Part shown: piece by piece, positions 43,962-52,583 of the stretch
How the letters are laid out: each line of letters opens with the position of its first letter
How positions within the stretch are numbered: position 1 is the stretch's first letter
From: Gottschalkia purinilytica
GTDB taxonomy: Bacteria > Bacillota > Clostridia > Tissierellales > Gottschalkiaceae
DNA: 64,000 bases
Direction: 5' to 3'
Assembly: GCF_001190785.1 (NCBI RefSeq)
Contig: NZ_LGSS01000001.1
Span: 186,001-250,000 of the forward strand
Notes under the pieces: generated by a model
Told to the model about the DNA's origin: nothing
What the model saw: only the letters and a program-made list of their open reading frames with translations
Database searches by the model: none
Program-made: the position numbers and the translations under genes

Positions 43962-45068
43962 TTAATTAGATTTAAAGTTATATATTGACTTTATGTGTTT
44001 TATAATTTCAGCAGTATCTAGAATATTTTCTTTGATTTCATTAATAGATTTATAGGCCATTGGTGATTCATCTATAGTTTTTTCATTTACACATGTCGAC
44101 CAAACTTCTTTCATACTTTCTTTATAGGCATCTATACTTATAATTTCTTTTGCTTTATTTCTACTGAATATTCTTCCTGCACCATGTGGAGCTGTGAAAT
44201 TCCATTCTTTGTTTCCTTTCCCTATGCAAATCAAAGATCCCTCTTTCATATTTATAGGTATTAACAGCTTTTCATTTTTTTGTGCAGAAACTGCTCCCTT
44301 ACGAAGTATTTTATTATCCATATCAATATAGTTATGTATTGTAGTAAAGCTATCTACATATGTCCAATTCATCTCTTTCATTATGATATCAGCAATAGCT
44401 TTTCTATTTAAAGTAGCATATGCTTGAGCTATCATCATATCATTTAAATAATCTTCCATATCTTTATCTTTTAGATACATGAGACCTTTAGGAATCTCAG
44501 TATTTTTTAGTTCAGTATGTTTCTTTATAGCTAGTTTTTGATAAAGCTCTGCTATTTGTTTACCTAGATATCTACTTCCACTATGAACAACTAAGTAAAT
44601 ATTTCCTTCTATATCCTTATCAAGTTCTATAAAATGATTTCCACCACCAAGTGTTCCTAAACTTAGTTTTACTCTTTTTATATTTATGTATTTTCTACAA
44701 ACAAGATTTTCAAAGTTTATCAAATCTATGTATAGGTGTTCTTTCTTACGTGTATTAAATCCATGAGGTATGTTTTCTCTTATTATTTTATCTAGTTTTT
44801 CAAAATCTATTTCTTTCTCTTTTATTTGTACTGTGATCATACCACAACCTATATCTACACCAACTAAATTAGGTACTACCTTATCTGTTATTGTCATTGA
44901 GGTACCTATAGCACAGCCTTTACCAATATGAACATCTGGCATTATTCTAATCTTACAATCTTTAAAATCTTCTTGATTACAAATTTGAAGTATTTGATTA
45001 ATAGCTTCTTCCTCTATATTATCTGTAAATACTTTAGCTGTATTATATTTCCCTTTTATTTCTAACAT
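43962..45068 (-). CDS. rtcB: RtcB family RNA ligase (short form)
   Basis: A 368-residue RtcB-like protein. Metal-binding residues are in RIMPDVHIGKG, VGVDIGCGMI (cysteine and aspartate), GGGNHFIEL and VHSGSRYLG; the histidine that is guanylylated should be in APHGAGRIFSRNKA. RtcB joins 2',3'-cyclic phosphate and 5'-OH RNA ends with GTP and Mn(II). It is shorter than E. coli RtcB, matching a compact Firmicute subgroup. No RtcA or archease is nearby. AAGGAG precedes the ATG; it follows the nucleoid protein gene by 40 bases. Confidence 0.92.
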   Translation of the reverse strand: MLEIKGKYNTAKVFTDNIEEEAINQILQICNQEDFKDCKIRIMPDVHIGKGCAIGTSMTITDKVVPNLVGVDIGCGMITVQIKEKEIDFEKLDKIIRENIPHGFNTRKKEHLYIDLINFENLVCRKYINIKRVKLSLGTLGGGNHFIELDKDIEGNIYLVVHSGSRYLGKQIAELYQKLAIKKHTELKNTEIPKGLMYLKDKDMEDYLNDMMIAQAYATLNRKAIADIIMKEMNWTYVDSFTTIHNYIDMDNKILRKGAVSAQKNEKLLIPINMKEGSLICIGKGNKEWNFTAPHGAGRIFSRNKAKEIISIDAYKESMKEVWSTCVNEKTIDESPMAYKSINEIKENILDTAEIIKHIKSIYNFKSN

Positions 45069-45108
45069 TATATTGTCTCCTTATTTCATTTGTAAAAAAT
45101 AAATATAG

Positions 45109-46128
45109 TTATTTGTCTTTTATATCTCTTATATTTTTTAGTAATATAGACACTGTTCCATCTTGATTATTTAGAAATTCTACTTTATCTTTTCTCGTTA
45201 AATAAGATACTGGTAACTTAATTTCTATTCCATCATCAGTTACTAACCTTTGTTTTTTAGCAATCTTTTTACTTACATTATCACTAACTGTAATTGTTTT
45301 ATCTGTTAATCCACTTTTCTCTATCTCTTCTACATATATATTTTGCATCTCTGGATTATTATCAAATACTTTTCCCTTTATCTCTTCTATGTCAACTGTA
45401 TTAGAATCTTCAACACTTTCAACTATAATATTTTTAATTTCAGCAATTTTAGTAATATCTCCATCATAATGTTCCTTTATCACTCTCTTTGAAGCTTTAT
45501 TTATTATATCCATCTTTTCTTTATCAGACATTATATATTCAGACTTCAATATTTTCTTAGAGAGATAATATTGTTTCTCTCCATCTATCTCATATTTTTT
45601 CTCTTTTAAAAGCATGGAATAGTCTTCTAAATTTATTATTACACATTCTTCTACTTTCTGATTTTCATTAGGTAAAGCTGTTTTTTGCTTAATTACTTTA
45701 TTTATTCTTTTAGTTTCAAGTTCCTCAATATAGTGTATATATGATGTTTTATAAGTAAATATAAATAAACCTAGATATCTTACTCCATCTCTACTAAATA
45801 AGCTACATACTAAATCTGCCGAAGGTATATCTGGATTTTTTAGCATAGTATCATATAATAGTTCCCCGAATTTTTTAGAACAATATATAAATACATTATT
45901 ATCTTCAAGAATATTATCACATAATTTTTTTACTATATTATTTTCATCTTCAAAATAAGCTTGTTTAAGATTAACATCTTCAAACACTCTATCAATGTGT
46001 TTTATCATGAATTCATTTATATCATCATCAAAAGGATGCTCTTCTTCTGATAGAACCGGTAATCCTAAACAGTTGTCTAAAATATGTAATATAAGCTTCT
46101 CAACAAAAACCTCTTTAGTTTCTGACAT
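45109..46128 (-). CDS. Nucleoid-associated protein, NdpA/YejK family
   Basis: A 339-residue protein resembling the 37-kDa nucleoid-associated family. Typical elements are LILHILDNCLGLPVLSEEE at the N-terminus, the acidic DDDINEFMIKHI, and DLVCSLFSRDGVRYLGLFIF with SYIHYIE. YejK binds the nucleoid in E. coli, but the role in Clostridia is not established; many sit in mobile or defence loci. AAAAGGAG lies before the ATG. It appears to be in one unit with rtcB. Confidence 0.82.
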   Translation of the reverse strand: MSETKEVFVEKLILHILDNCLGLPVLSEEEHPFDDDINEFMIKHIDRVFEDVNLKQAYFEDENNIVKKLCDNILEDNNVFIYCSKKFGELLYDTMLKNPDIPSADLVCSLFSRDGVRYLGLFIFTYKTSYIHYIEELETKRINKVIKQKTALPNENQKVEECVIINLEDYSMLLKEKKYEIDGEKQYYLSKKILKSEYIMSDKEKMDIINKASKRVIKEHYDGDITKIAEIKNIIVESVEDSNTVDIEEIKGKVFDNNPEMQNIYVEEIEKSGLTDKTITVSDNVSKKIAKKQRLVTDDGIEIKLPVSYLTRKDKVEFLNNQDGTVSILLKNIRDIKDK

Positions 46129-46240
46129 ATTAATCTCCTTTTCAAAATTAATTTATTTAGTTGTATATTTTAATACTTAGAAATAAAATTATCATATTAA
46201 TTACCCTAAATCAACATATAGTATATTTTATTTTTGTACA

Positions 46241-46280
46241 AAAATAAAAGCTTTGAAAATTAAATTGTATCAAAGCTTCT
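46241..46280 (-). terminator. Terminator after lipoprotein gene
   Basis: Minus-strand GAAGCTTTGA, loop, TCAAAGCTTTTATTTTT ends the transcript of the 198-residue lipoprotein. Confidence 0.8.
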
Positions 46281-46350
46281 ATCTACAGTTACTAATTCAC
46301 ATTATTAAATTTTTATATAACTATATGTACAAATATAACTATTGCTCTGG

Positions 46351-46947
46351 TTATTCTTCAAAAGCTTCTGCTAGAGCCTTCATATTCCCAGTTAAAGCAT
46401 TTATTAAATCATCAGATGGTTCTATAACCCACTTGTCGTTTTTCTTCTCGAGTTTGATCTCTACATCCTTAGTAACTTTATCTAACTTTCCATTTAATTT
46501 ATCTAGCATTTTTTCCTCTGCTAGTTTTTCCATAGCTTTTTCATCAGCATTTTCATCAAATGCCATTGTTAGTGCAGTTTGCATATATTCTGTTATTGTT
46601 TCTGTCAATGCATGGCCTATGTCATTTACTTCGAGTTTTACCTTAACTGAAGCTTTATTCTTCTCAATTTTTTCTTCTGTCACTTCGTATTTTACATCTG
46701 CAATTTTGTCTAAGATAACTTTACTTACTTTATCTGGCATTTCTGCATTAGAAGCATTTAATTTATCCTTAATACTTTCAGAATCATTAACAAAGGAATA
46801 TACTTTTTCATAATTTTTACTTTTAAAAGTTTCTAAAAAATCTTTTACTGTTGCTGTAGGTTTTTCCTTATCACTACATCCTGATAAAGTAAAGACTGAC
46901 AATATAAGTACTAAAAGTGCAGATAGTATTTTTGATAATTTTTTCAT
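46351..46947 (-). CDS. Lipoprotein of unknown function (DUF4878/DUF5105-like)
   Basis: A 198-residue lipoprotein with lipobox LSGC at about residues 21-24. After the anchor comes TATVKDFLETFKSKNYEKVY, typical of NTF2-like DUF4878/DUF5105 lipoproteins, then a charged helical region and beta strands ending KKNDKWVIEPSDDLINAL. It is likely exposed on the outer face of the membrane, possibly as a scaffold or sensor. AGGAGGAG precedes the ATG. It is monocistronic with its own terminator. Confidence 0.82.
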   Translation of the reverse strand: MKKLSKILSALLVLILSVFTLSGCSDKEKPTATVKDFLETFKSKNYEKVYSFVNDSESIKDKLNASNAEMPDKVSKVILDKIADVKYEVTEEKIEKNKASVKVKLEVNDIGHALTETITEYMQTALTMAFDENADEKAMEKLAEEKMLDKLNGKLDKVTKDVEIKLEKKNDKWVIEPSDDLINALTGNMKALAEAFEE

Positions 46948-47097
46948 ATTACTCCTCCTATAATTTTGTAATAAATATGTATAATACCATATTATTTATA
47001 ACATAACACTATTACACTATACAAGAAATTTAATACAATTGCTAGATTAATATAATAATTTTATATTTTATTTTCCATTGAAACATAGTAGCAAATA

Positions 47098-47136
47098 ATA
47101 AAGCTCTGAAAGTACGCCTTATTCTCAGAGCTTTTA
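47098..47136 (-). terminator. Terminator downstream of the ECF-S fragment
   Basis: AAGCTCTGA / TCAGAGCTT hairpin with a T-rich 3' side on the minus strand. Confidence 0.75.
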
Positions 47137-47170
47137 TAAAATAATTGATAATGTTTATCTCATTTATATG

Positions 47171-47515
47171 CTAAAAAGCTTTTGTTCTTTTTAATGAATA
47201 TGCTAAAGGTAATGATACTATACCACCTGCAGCTATTTGAATAGCATTTCCTGGTATTGAAGTCACTGGAGATATCCAATTTCCATAAAGTATACCTTCT
47301 GTTACATAATATCCAACTATATACCCCATTATCCATCTAACAACAAAAGTAAATGGAGCCCACGCTACCCATCCTGAAAGAACATCAAATATTGTCATTC
47401 CTATTGCTCCAGAAATTGCACCCTTTTTCTTTCCGAAAACAATTGAAGATATAAAAAGCATACCAGTTCCTAGATGGATCAATCCTCCATTAATAGATAT
47501 AGGTAATCTTATGTT
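47171..47515 (-). pseudogene. Truncated ECF transporter S component
   Basis: The open part encodes LPISINGGLIHLGTGMLF, then four hydrophobic segments with GAISGAIGMTIFDVLSG and WAPFTFVVRWIMGYIVGYY, as in vitamin-type ECF S subunits. An in-frame TAA lies just upstream of the first recognisable residues (RLPISINGG), so the first membrane helix of about 40 residues is missing. The only in-frame start is a TTG. The GGAGGA upstream is actually the coding sequence for NGG. It is probably a 3' remnant; an alternative is a short protein translated from the TTG. Confidence 0.68.
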
Positions 47516-47554
47516 TTAAATAATAAGATAATTTAAATTTTTAAATTAATTGCT

Positions 47555-48928
47555 TTATGCATTTTCTATAACCTTTTTCATCCATTTATTAGATAGTAAC
47601 CTATATAATACAAATATAGATTTAAGGAATTCTTCTATATTTACAAAGAATATAACTCCATATATAGGAAGTTTAAGAACAAAGGCACCTATATATGCAA
47701 GAGGCACTCCTAAACACCACATAGTAAATGTTTCTGCAATCAATGGAACTTTTGTATCTCCTCCACCTCTTAAAGCCCCTACCATTATTATTGTATCAAA
47801 TACAAATGATACAAATAGTATAGCTGCTGCATATAGTACTTTTATAGCATCACTACGTAGCCCCTCAGAGATGTTGAAAAAAGTTACAACATATTTTGCA
47901 CTAAATGCCATTAATGCGGATAAAAATAATCCTAATATAACAGCAAGTACTGCAAATCTTCGTGCATACGTTTTAGCTTTTTCTTCATTACCAGCTCCTA
48001 TTTCATTTCCTACCATAACTACTGCTGAATTAGATATTCCATAAACAGCTATTAAAAAGAAACTTTGAACAGTTGTATGGATATTTACAGCTGCTATAGC
48101 CTTATATCCCATTCTTGCATATATTGCGGCATATACTACAACACCTAATGCCCAAGTTATTTCTATTAAAACGGTATCTGAAACCGTTTTCAGCACTTTT
48201 AATAAAAAAGCTTTATTAAAACTAAAAAGCTCATTTAACTTTGCTGCTAATATACCTTTTTTACTGTATATATACGTTAAAAGTATAGTTGTCTCTAATA
48301 TCCTTGCTATAACTGTAGCCATAGCAGCTCCTTTAACTCCCATAGCAGGAAATCCTAATTTACCAAATATCAATATATAGTTTAATATTATATTAGTTGT
48401 TACTGCTATAAAACTTGTCACCATAGGAACAGCAGTATTTCCTATACTTTTTGAAGCGTTTGCAAATGAAAAAGTTATCGCAGTAAATATATAACTTATA
48501 CATACTACTTGAAAATACTCTTTACCAAGTAATACAACTTCTGTTTCTTTACTGAATAAACCCATAACATTCTCAGGAAATATCAATCCTGCAATCATAA
48601 ATATAGCAGCATTGATAACTACCATACTAAGAGATATACCCAATACCTTCTTAATATTTTTGGTATCCTTAATACCTGAATATTGTGCTATAAAAACTCC
48701 ACATCCTGCTGTTATTCCTACAATTATAAAGTTGAATAGAAAGAAAATTTGATTTACTATACCTACTGATGCAAGTTCCAATTCTCCTAATCTTCCAACC
48801 ATAATTGTATCTACCATATTCAAAGATGAAGTTATCAAGTTCTGTACGAATATAGGTAGCGCCAGCTTAGAGAGTGTCTTATAAAACTCTCTGTCATTAA
48901 ATGTAAAGTTCACCAGACTTTTGAGCAC
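47555..48928 (-). CDS. MATE family multidrug/Na+ antiporter
   Basis: A 457-residue polytopic protein with the two MatE repeats of six helices each; the opening LALPIFVQNLITSSLNMVDT and MVGRLGELELASVGIVNQIF are family hallmarks and GAGNEEKAKTYARR lies in the second half. It likely exports cationic drugs or metabolites with Na+ or H+. It starts at GTG behind GGGGG with eight-base spacing. The ECF fragment follows after about 40 bases on the same strand. Confidence 0.93.
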   Translation of the reverse strand: MLKSLVNFTFNDREFYKTLSKLALPIFVQNLITSSLNMVDTIMVGRLGELELASVGIVNQIFFLFNFIIVGITAGCGVFIAQYSGIKDTKNIKKVLGISLSMVVINAAIFMIAGLIFPENVMGLFSKETEVVLLGKEYFQVVCISYIFTAITFSFANASKSIGNTAVPMVTSFIAVTTNIILNYILIFGKLGFPAMGVKGAAMATVIARILETTILLTYIYSKKGILAAKLNELFSFNKAFLLKVLKTVSDTVLIEITWALGVVVYAAIYARMGYKAIAAVNIHTTVQSFFLIAVYGISNSAVVMVGNEIGAGNEEKAKTYARRFAVLAVILGLFLSALMAFSAKYVVTFFNISEGLRSDAIKVLYAAAILFVSFVFDTIIMVGALRGGGDTKVPLIAETFTMWCLGVPLAYIGAFVLKLPIYGVIFFVNIEEFLKSIFVLYRLLSNKWMKKVIENA

Positions 48929-49125
48929 AACAAAAACCCCCTTTTTAATAATAATTAATTTTTTGTTATATCACCCGTATATATTTTATCACATACAAAA
49001 TTTTATTACCTACTATACACATAGATTATTGTAGTATATCAATAAATACCTATTATTTTCTAGAAAAATCCATGTTTTTTACAAATATAGTTAACATATT
49101 ATTATGTTTTCAATATATATGGCAA

Positions 49126-49156
49126 ATAAAAAAGCTCATTAATATGAGCTTTTTTC
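49126..49156. terminator. Terminator after small lipoprotein gene
   Basis: AAAAAAGCTCAT / ATGAGCTTTTTT, a compact bidirectional hairpin. Confidence 0.88.
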
Positions 49157-49168
49157 GTATAATTTATC

Positions 49169-49450
49169 CTAGCTTTCTTCAATTATAACTATAGCATTTT
49201 TTATAATTACTCTCTTTCCATCTATATCAAACTTTGTAGTTCCATCATCTTTATTTTCTATATCTATTTTACCTTTATATTCTTTAATTAGTTTTCCATC
49301 ATTACTATACACTTGTACTGTTCTCTCTAGTCCACCAGTCCAATTCGATTTAAAATCCTTTACACTTCTCTTAGTATCTTCAGTACAAGCAGATAATGAT
49401 ATCAAAGATATTCCTAATATAGCGGCTAATAGTATCTTTTTTATTTTCAT
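49169..49450 (-). CDS. Small lipoprotein (DUF5052-like)
   Basis: A 93-residue lipoprotein with lipobox LSAC at about residues 19-22. The mature part, DFKSNWTGGLERTVQVYS followed by KEYKGKIDIENK, is the beta-rich unit seen in DUF5052-type lipoproteins of Firmicutes, often found near phage-like elements. Function unknown. It is flanked by a terminator and looks monocistronic. Confidence 0.8.
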   Translation of the reverse strand: MKIKKILLAAILGISLISLSACTEDTKRSVKDFKSNWTGGLERTVQVYSNDGKLIKEYKGKIDIENKDDGTTKFDIDGKRVIIKNAIVIIEES

Positions 49451-49575
49451 ATAACACGCTCCTTATAATTTATGTTTTTTAATTTATCTAATATCATCTT
49501 TATTATCAATACTCAGCCTATGTAACAATAATTTTAATTAAATTATTTAAAATTATTTTCTACGATCTGCATATA

Positions 49576-50331
49576 TTATAAACATTCACTTATATCAATC
49601 ATGCTACCTTGCTTAAATTTATCGCTATGTAATAAATCAGTTATAGCACCTGCCACGATTTCCGTTGATAGCAGTTTTCCTTTTTCCTTAAAGTCAATGA
49701 ATCTCTGTAGCTGTATAAAGTCTTCTTCTTTTGAAGATCTTATTTCTTTCTGCATATTTGTATCCATAATACCTGGAGTAAAGGAAACTATTTTTACAGG
49801 ATGGTCCTTATTTTCTTCCTCTAGTGCTATACATTTAGTAAACATATCTATTCCTGCTTTCGAAGTACAATAACATCCCCATCCATGATATGCCTTTTCA
49901 CTTGCACCAGAAGATATATTTATTACTCTTTTTTCTACTTCAAGTTCCTTTGTATATTTCATAAAAAAAGATGTTATCAACATAAGTGAAGTCAAGTTAA
50001 CATTTATATTTCTTATAATATCATACTTTTCGCATTTCTCAATTGGCTTTATCGGAGAAACTGTTCCTGCATTATTTATTAGATAAACTCCTTCAGCTTT
50101 TGAAGTTTCAATCTTATCAAAAACATTTTTCATTAAAGTATCTATATTGTCTGTATCATTTAAATCATATTCAAAATAATCTAGATTTATATCTTTTTCT
50201 TTTGCTTCTTCAATTAAAGATGTATTTTTCTTTCTAGATATACAAATGATGTGATTATCCTTTTTAAATGATTTTTTTGCTAATGACTCTCCTAATCCTC
50301 GTGATGTTCCTGTTATTATAATATATTTCAT
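49576..50331 (-). CDS. Short-chain dehydrogenase (sepiapterin reductase / YueD-like)
   Basis: A 251-residue SDR with the cofactor loop GTSRGLGESL, NNAG motif in LINNAGTVSPI and catalytic Tyr and Lys in CYCTSKAGIDM. The charge pattern after strand 2 (SRKKN) suggests NADPH. Similar proteins include benzil reductase YueD and sepiapterin reductases. AAAAGGAGAG precedes the ATG. Confidence 0.87.
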   Translation of the reverse strand: MKYIIITGTSRGLGESLAKKSFKKDNHIICISRKKNTSLIEEAKEKDINLDYFEYDLNDTDNIDTLMKNVFDKIETSKAEGVYLINNAGTVSPIKPIEKCEKYDIIRNINVNLTSLMLITSFFMKYTKELEVEKRVINISSGASEKAYHGWGCYCTSKAGIDMFTKCIALEEENKDHPVKIVSFTPGIMDTNMQKEIRSSKEEDFIQLQRFIDFKEKGKLLSTEIVAGAITDLLHSDKFKQGSMIDISECL

Positions 50332-50443
50332 AAAACTCTCCTTTTCCTTGATATATCATCTATAACTTATGGTTAAATATTAGTTATATCATATCATAAA
50401 AGTTCACGTTAATCTTAACTATTGTTTTCTAATAAAACAAAAT

Positions 50444-50496
50444 TAAAGACTCAATGACATATTAATTTGTTTTTTTAATGTCAATGAGTCTCTTTA
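50444..50496 (-). terminator. Terminator after the ABC exporter gene
   Basis: AAAGACTCAATGACAT pairs imperfectly with ATGTCAATGAGTCTCTTT; a T-rich tract follows on the minus strand. Confidence 0.75.
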
Positions 50497-50560
50497 ATAA
50501 TAAAGTATTATTTACTACTAATAATCTTATTATATCTTAATCTAAATGTAGGGTACTTTT

Positions 50561-52327
50561 TTAGCACATCATTTTACTTCTTTGAATATTATAATTAATT
50601 ATTTCCTGATATTCATAACTTCTTTTAAATAATTCTTCGTGAGTTCCAATATCTTTTATTCTTCCTTGTTTCAATACAATAATTTTATCTAATCTCTTTA
50701 ATATTTCTAAATTATGAGTTGCCACAATGACAGTTTTATCTTTAAATTCATTTATTAAAATCTCATTAAAATGTAGAAATGATTTGGAATCATAGTTAAA
50801 AGTAGTTTCATCTAATAGCAATACGCTAAAGTTTTTCATAAGTCCCCTAGCTATAGCAATATTTTGCTTTTGAATATTAGATAATGTGTTACCATGGCTT
50901 CCAACTTTAGTATTATAACTCTTAGGCATTTTAGATATAAAATCGTACACTCCACTTTTTTTAGCTACATTCCTAATCTTATTTTCATCAGCTTTTAAAT
51001 TAAGTGTTATATTCTCCATTATAGTTTTATCAAATAAATGTATATCTTGAGAAACAAATGAAATAAGATTCCTATACTCTTTTAACTTTATATCATTTAT
51101 GTTAGTTCTATCTAGAAATATATTTCCACTATCTGGTTTCACAAATCTTAAAATAATATTTAGTATAACAGATTTAGACTCACCATTTGGACATATTATT
51201 GCAACTTTTTCACCACTATTAATAGTAAAATTAACCCTATCTAATGCTAATTGTCCATTTTTATAGCAAACTGTGACATTTCTAAATTTTATCTTTCCTT
51301 CTATATTATCAGTATTTAAATTTAATAACTTTCCTTTTTCTTTTTCATCTGTTTCACATTCTATTTCAAAAAACTCAAACAATCTTTTGGCAGAAGGAAT
51401 TATATTTGAAAACTCATTACCTATGTTTGATATCGTGGAAATCGGTTTCATAACATAAAAAACATAAATTACGAAAGCAAATAAATCCCCTATAGATAAT
51501 TTAGATTGTATAATCATATAAGTTCCTAATATGTATATCAAACATACTGCCCATTTTGTTAATATTACTTCTTGTAATTCGTTAGCCTTATTTAATGAAG
51601 CCAACTTAATATTAACTTTAATAATATTTCTTTGTTTTCTTATAAACTCTCCTATTTTTATTCTGTCGGTACCAAAAAGCTTTATATCCTTAATTCCATT
51701 TATAGTGTCTTCATACCATGATGAATACTCTTTATTATAATCTATATAGTCTTCAACTAATTTTTTCTTTCTCATAGCAAAATATCTCATAAAGGAGTAT
51801 CTTATAGGAATAATTAATATAATAATAAGAGATAATCTCCAATCAATTAGAGTTAATCCTAAGAAGCCTCCTATCATTTTAAATATTTGACTTATTGTAA
51901 AAAGTATTCCTTGATCTGAAACTTTAGAGATATTATTTATATCAATATTTATATTATTCATTTCTTCTGTAAAGTCAATTTTACGAAAAAAACTAACTTT
52001 CAGCTTTAAAAGATGTTTAAATACCATTCTATGTAAATCATATGTAATGACAGATGCTAGATAAGATCTATATCTAGTTCCTATAAATCCAACACTCATG
52101 TCTATAAGAGTTAATAATAATGTTATAATTGAAAGCTTAGCAACAATACCTAGATTCTTCTCTAATATTCCAACATCCATAATTTGCTTACTGATCAATG
52201 GATATAAAATGCTTATCACAGAAGATATAGTTACGCATGTTATTATTAAAGCTAATTTTGTTTTATAAGGTTTATATAACAATAATATTCTTTTTATAAC
52301 ATGTTTATTTTCTTTTAAAAGATTCAA
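50561..52327 (-). CDS. ABC exporter with degenerate ATPase motifs
   Basis: A 588-residue half-transporter: six transmembrane helices over the first 310 residues, then a nucleotide-binding domain. The Walker A region reads CPNGESKS instead of GxxGxGKS, losing the first and third glycines, and the signature reads LSNIQ instead of LSGGQ. Walker B (VLLLDET) and the H-loop histidine (VATHN) persist. The D-loop is also unusual (FNYD). It may be a heterodimer subunit with a weak site, or a decaying gene. No partner ABC gene is adjacent. The start is TTG with a distant GAGGGG, so initiation is uncertain. Confidence 0.85.
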   Translation of the reverse strand: MNLLKENKHVIKRILLLYKPYKTKLALIITCVTISSVISILYPLISKQIMDVGILEKNLGIVAKLSIITLLLTLIDMSVGFIGTRYRSYLASVITYDLHRMVFKHLLKLKVSFFRKIDFTEEMNNINIDINNISKVSDQGILFTISQIFKMIGGFLGLTLIDWRLSLIIILIIPIRYSFMRYFAMRKKKLVEDYIDYNKEYSSWYEDTINGIKDIKLFGTDRIKIGEFIRKQRNIIKVNIKLASLNKANELQEVILTKWAVCLIYILGTYMIIQSKLSIGDLFAFVIYVFYVMKPISTISNIGNEFSNIIPSAKRLFEFFEIECETDEKEKGKLLNLNTDNIEGKIKFRNVTVCYKNGQLALDRVNFTINSGEKVAIICPNGESKSVILNIILRFVKPDSGNIFLDRTNINDIKLKEYRNLISFVSQDIHLFDKTIMENITLNLKADENKIRNVAKKSGVYDFISKMPKSYNTKVGSHGNTLSNIQKQNIAIARGLMKNFSVLLLDETTFNYDSKSFLHFNEILINEFKDKTVIVATHNLEILKRLDKIIVLKQGRIKDIGTHEELFKRSYEYQEIINYNIQRSKMMC

Positions 52328-52534
52328 TATTATTTATAACACCCCTCTTTATAATTTTCTAAGTAATGATATTATCTTTCGTATTATAATACCATATCTT
52401 CTATTTTTTTACAATATATGTTTTTTCAATATCATTAAAGCTGTTAAATCTATATTTTTTGACCTTTCCAACAATTATAATCTAAATTTAAAACATAATA
52501 TAAGATAATCTGTCTATTATAATAATACCATATA

Positions 52535-52578
52535 AAAAAACTGTAAGCATAGACTAAGACTATACTTACAGTTTTTTT
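52535..52578 (-). terminator. Terminator after the TPP enzyme gene
   Basis: AAAAAACTGTAAGCATAG / CTATACTTACAGTTTTTT hairpin lying right after the gene's stop on the minus strand; symmetrical tracts may make it bidirectional. Confidence 0.88.
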
Positions 52579-52583
52579 ATATG

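Noticed and set aside
46253-46813. Plus-strand 186-codon frame opposite the lipoprotein gene
   Set aside because: It is a Ser/Phe-rich antisense frame without a ribosome site; the minus-strand frame has a lipobox, ribosome site and terminator.
49169-49450. Small lipoprotein as a bacteriocin or immunity protein of the tailocin
   Set aside because: It lies about 9 kb away with its own terminator and is not linked to the tail operon.
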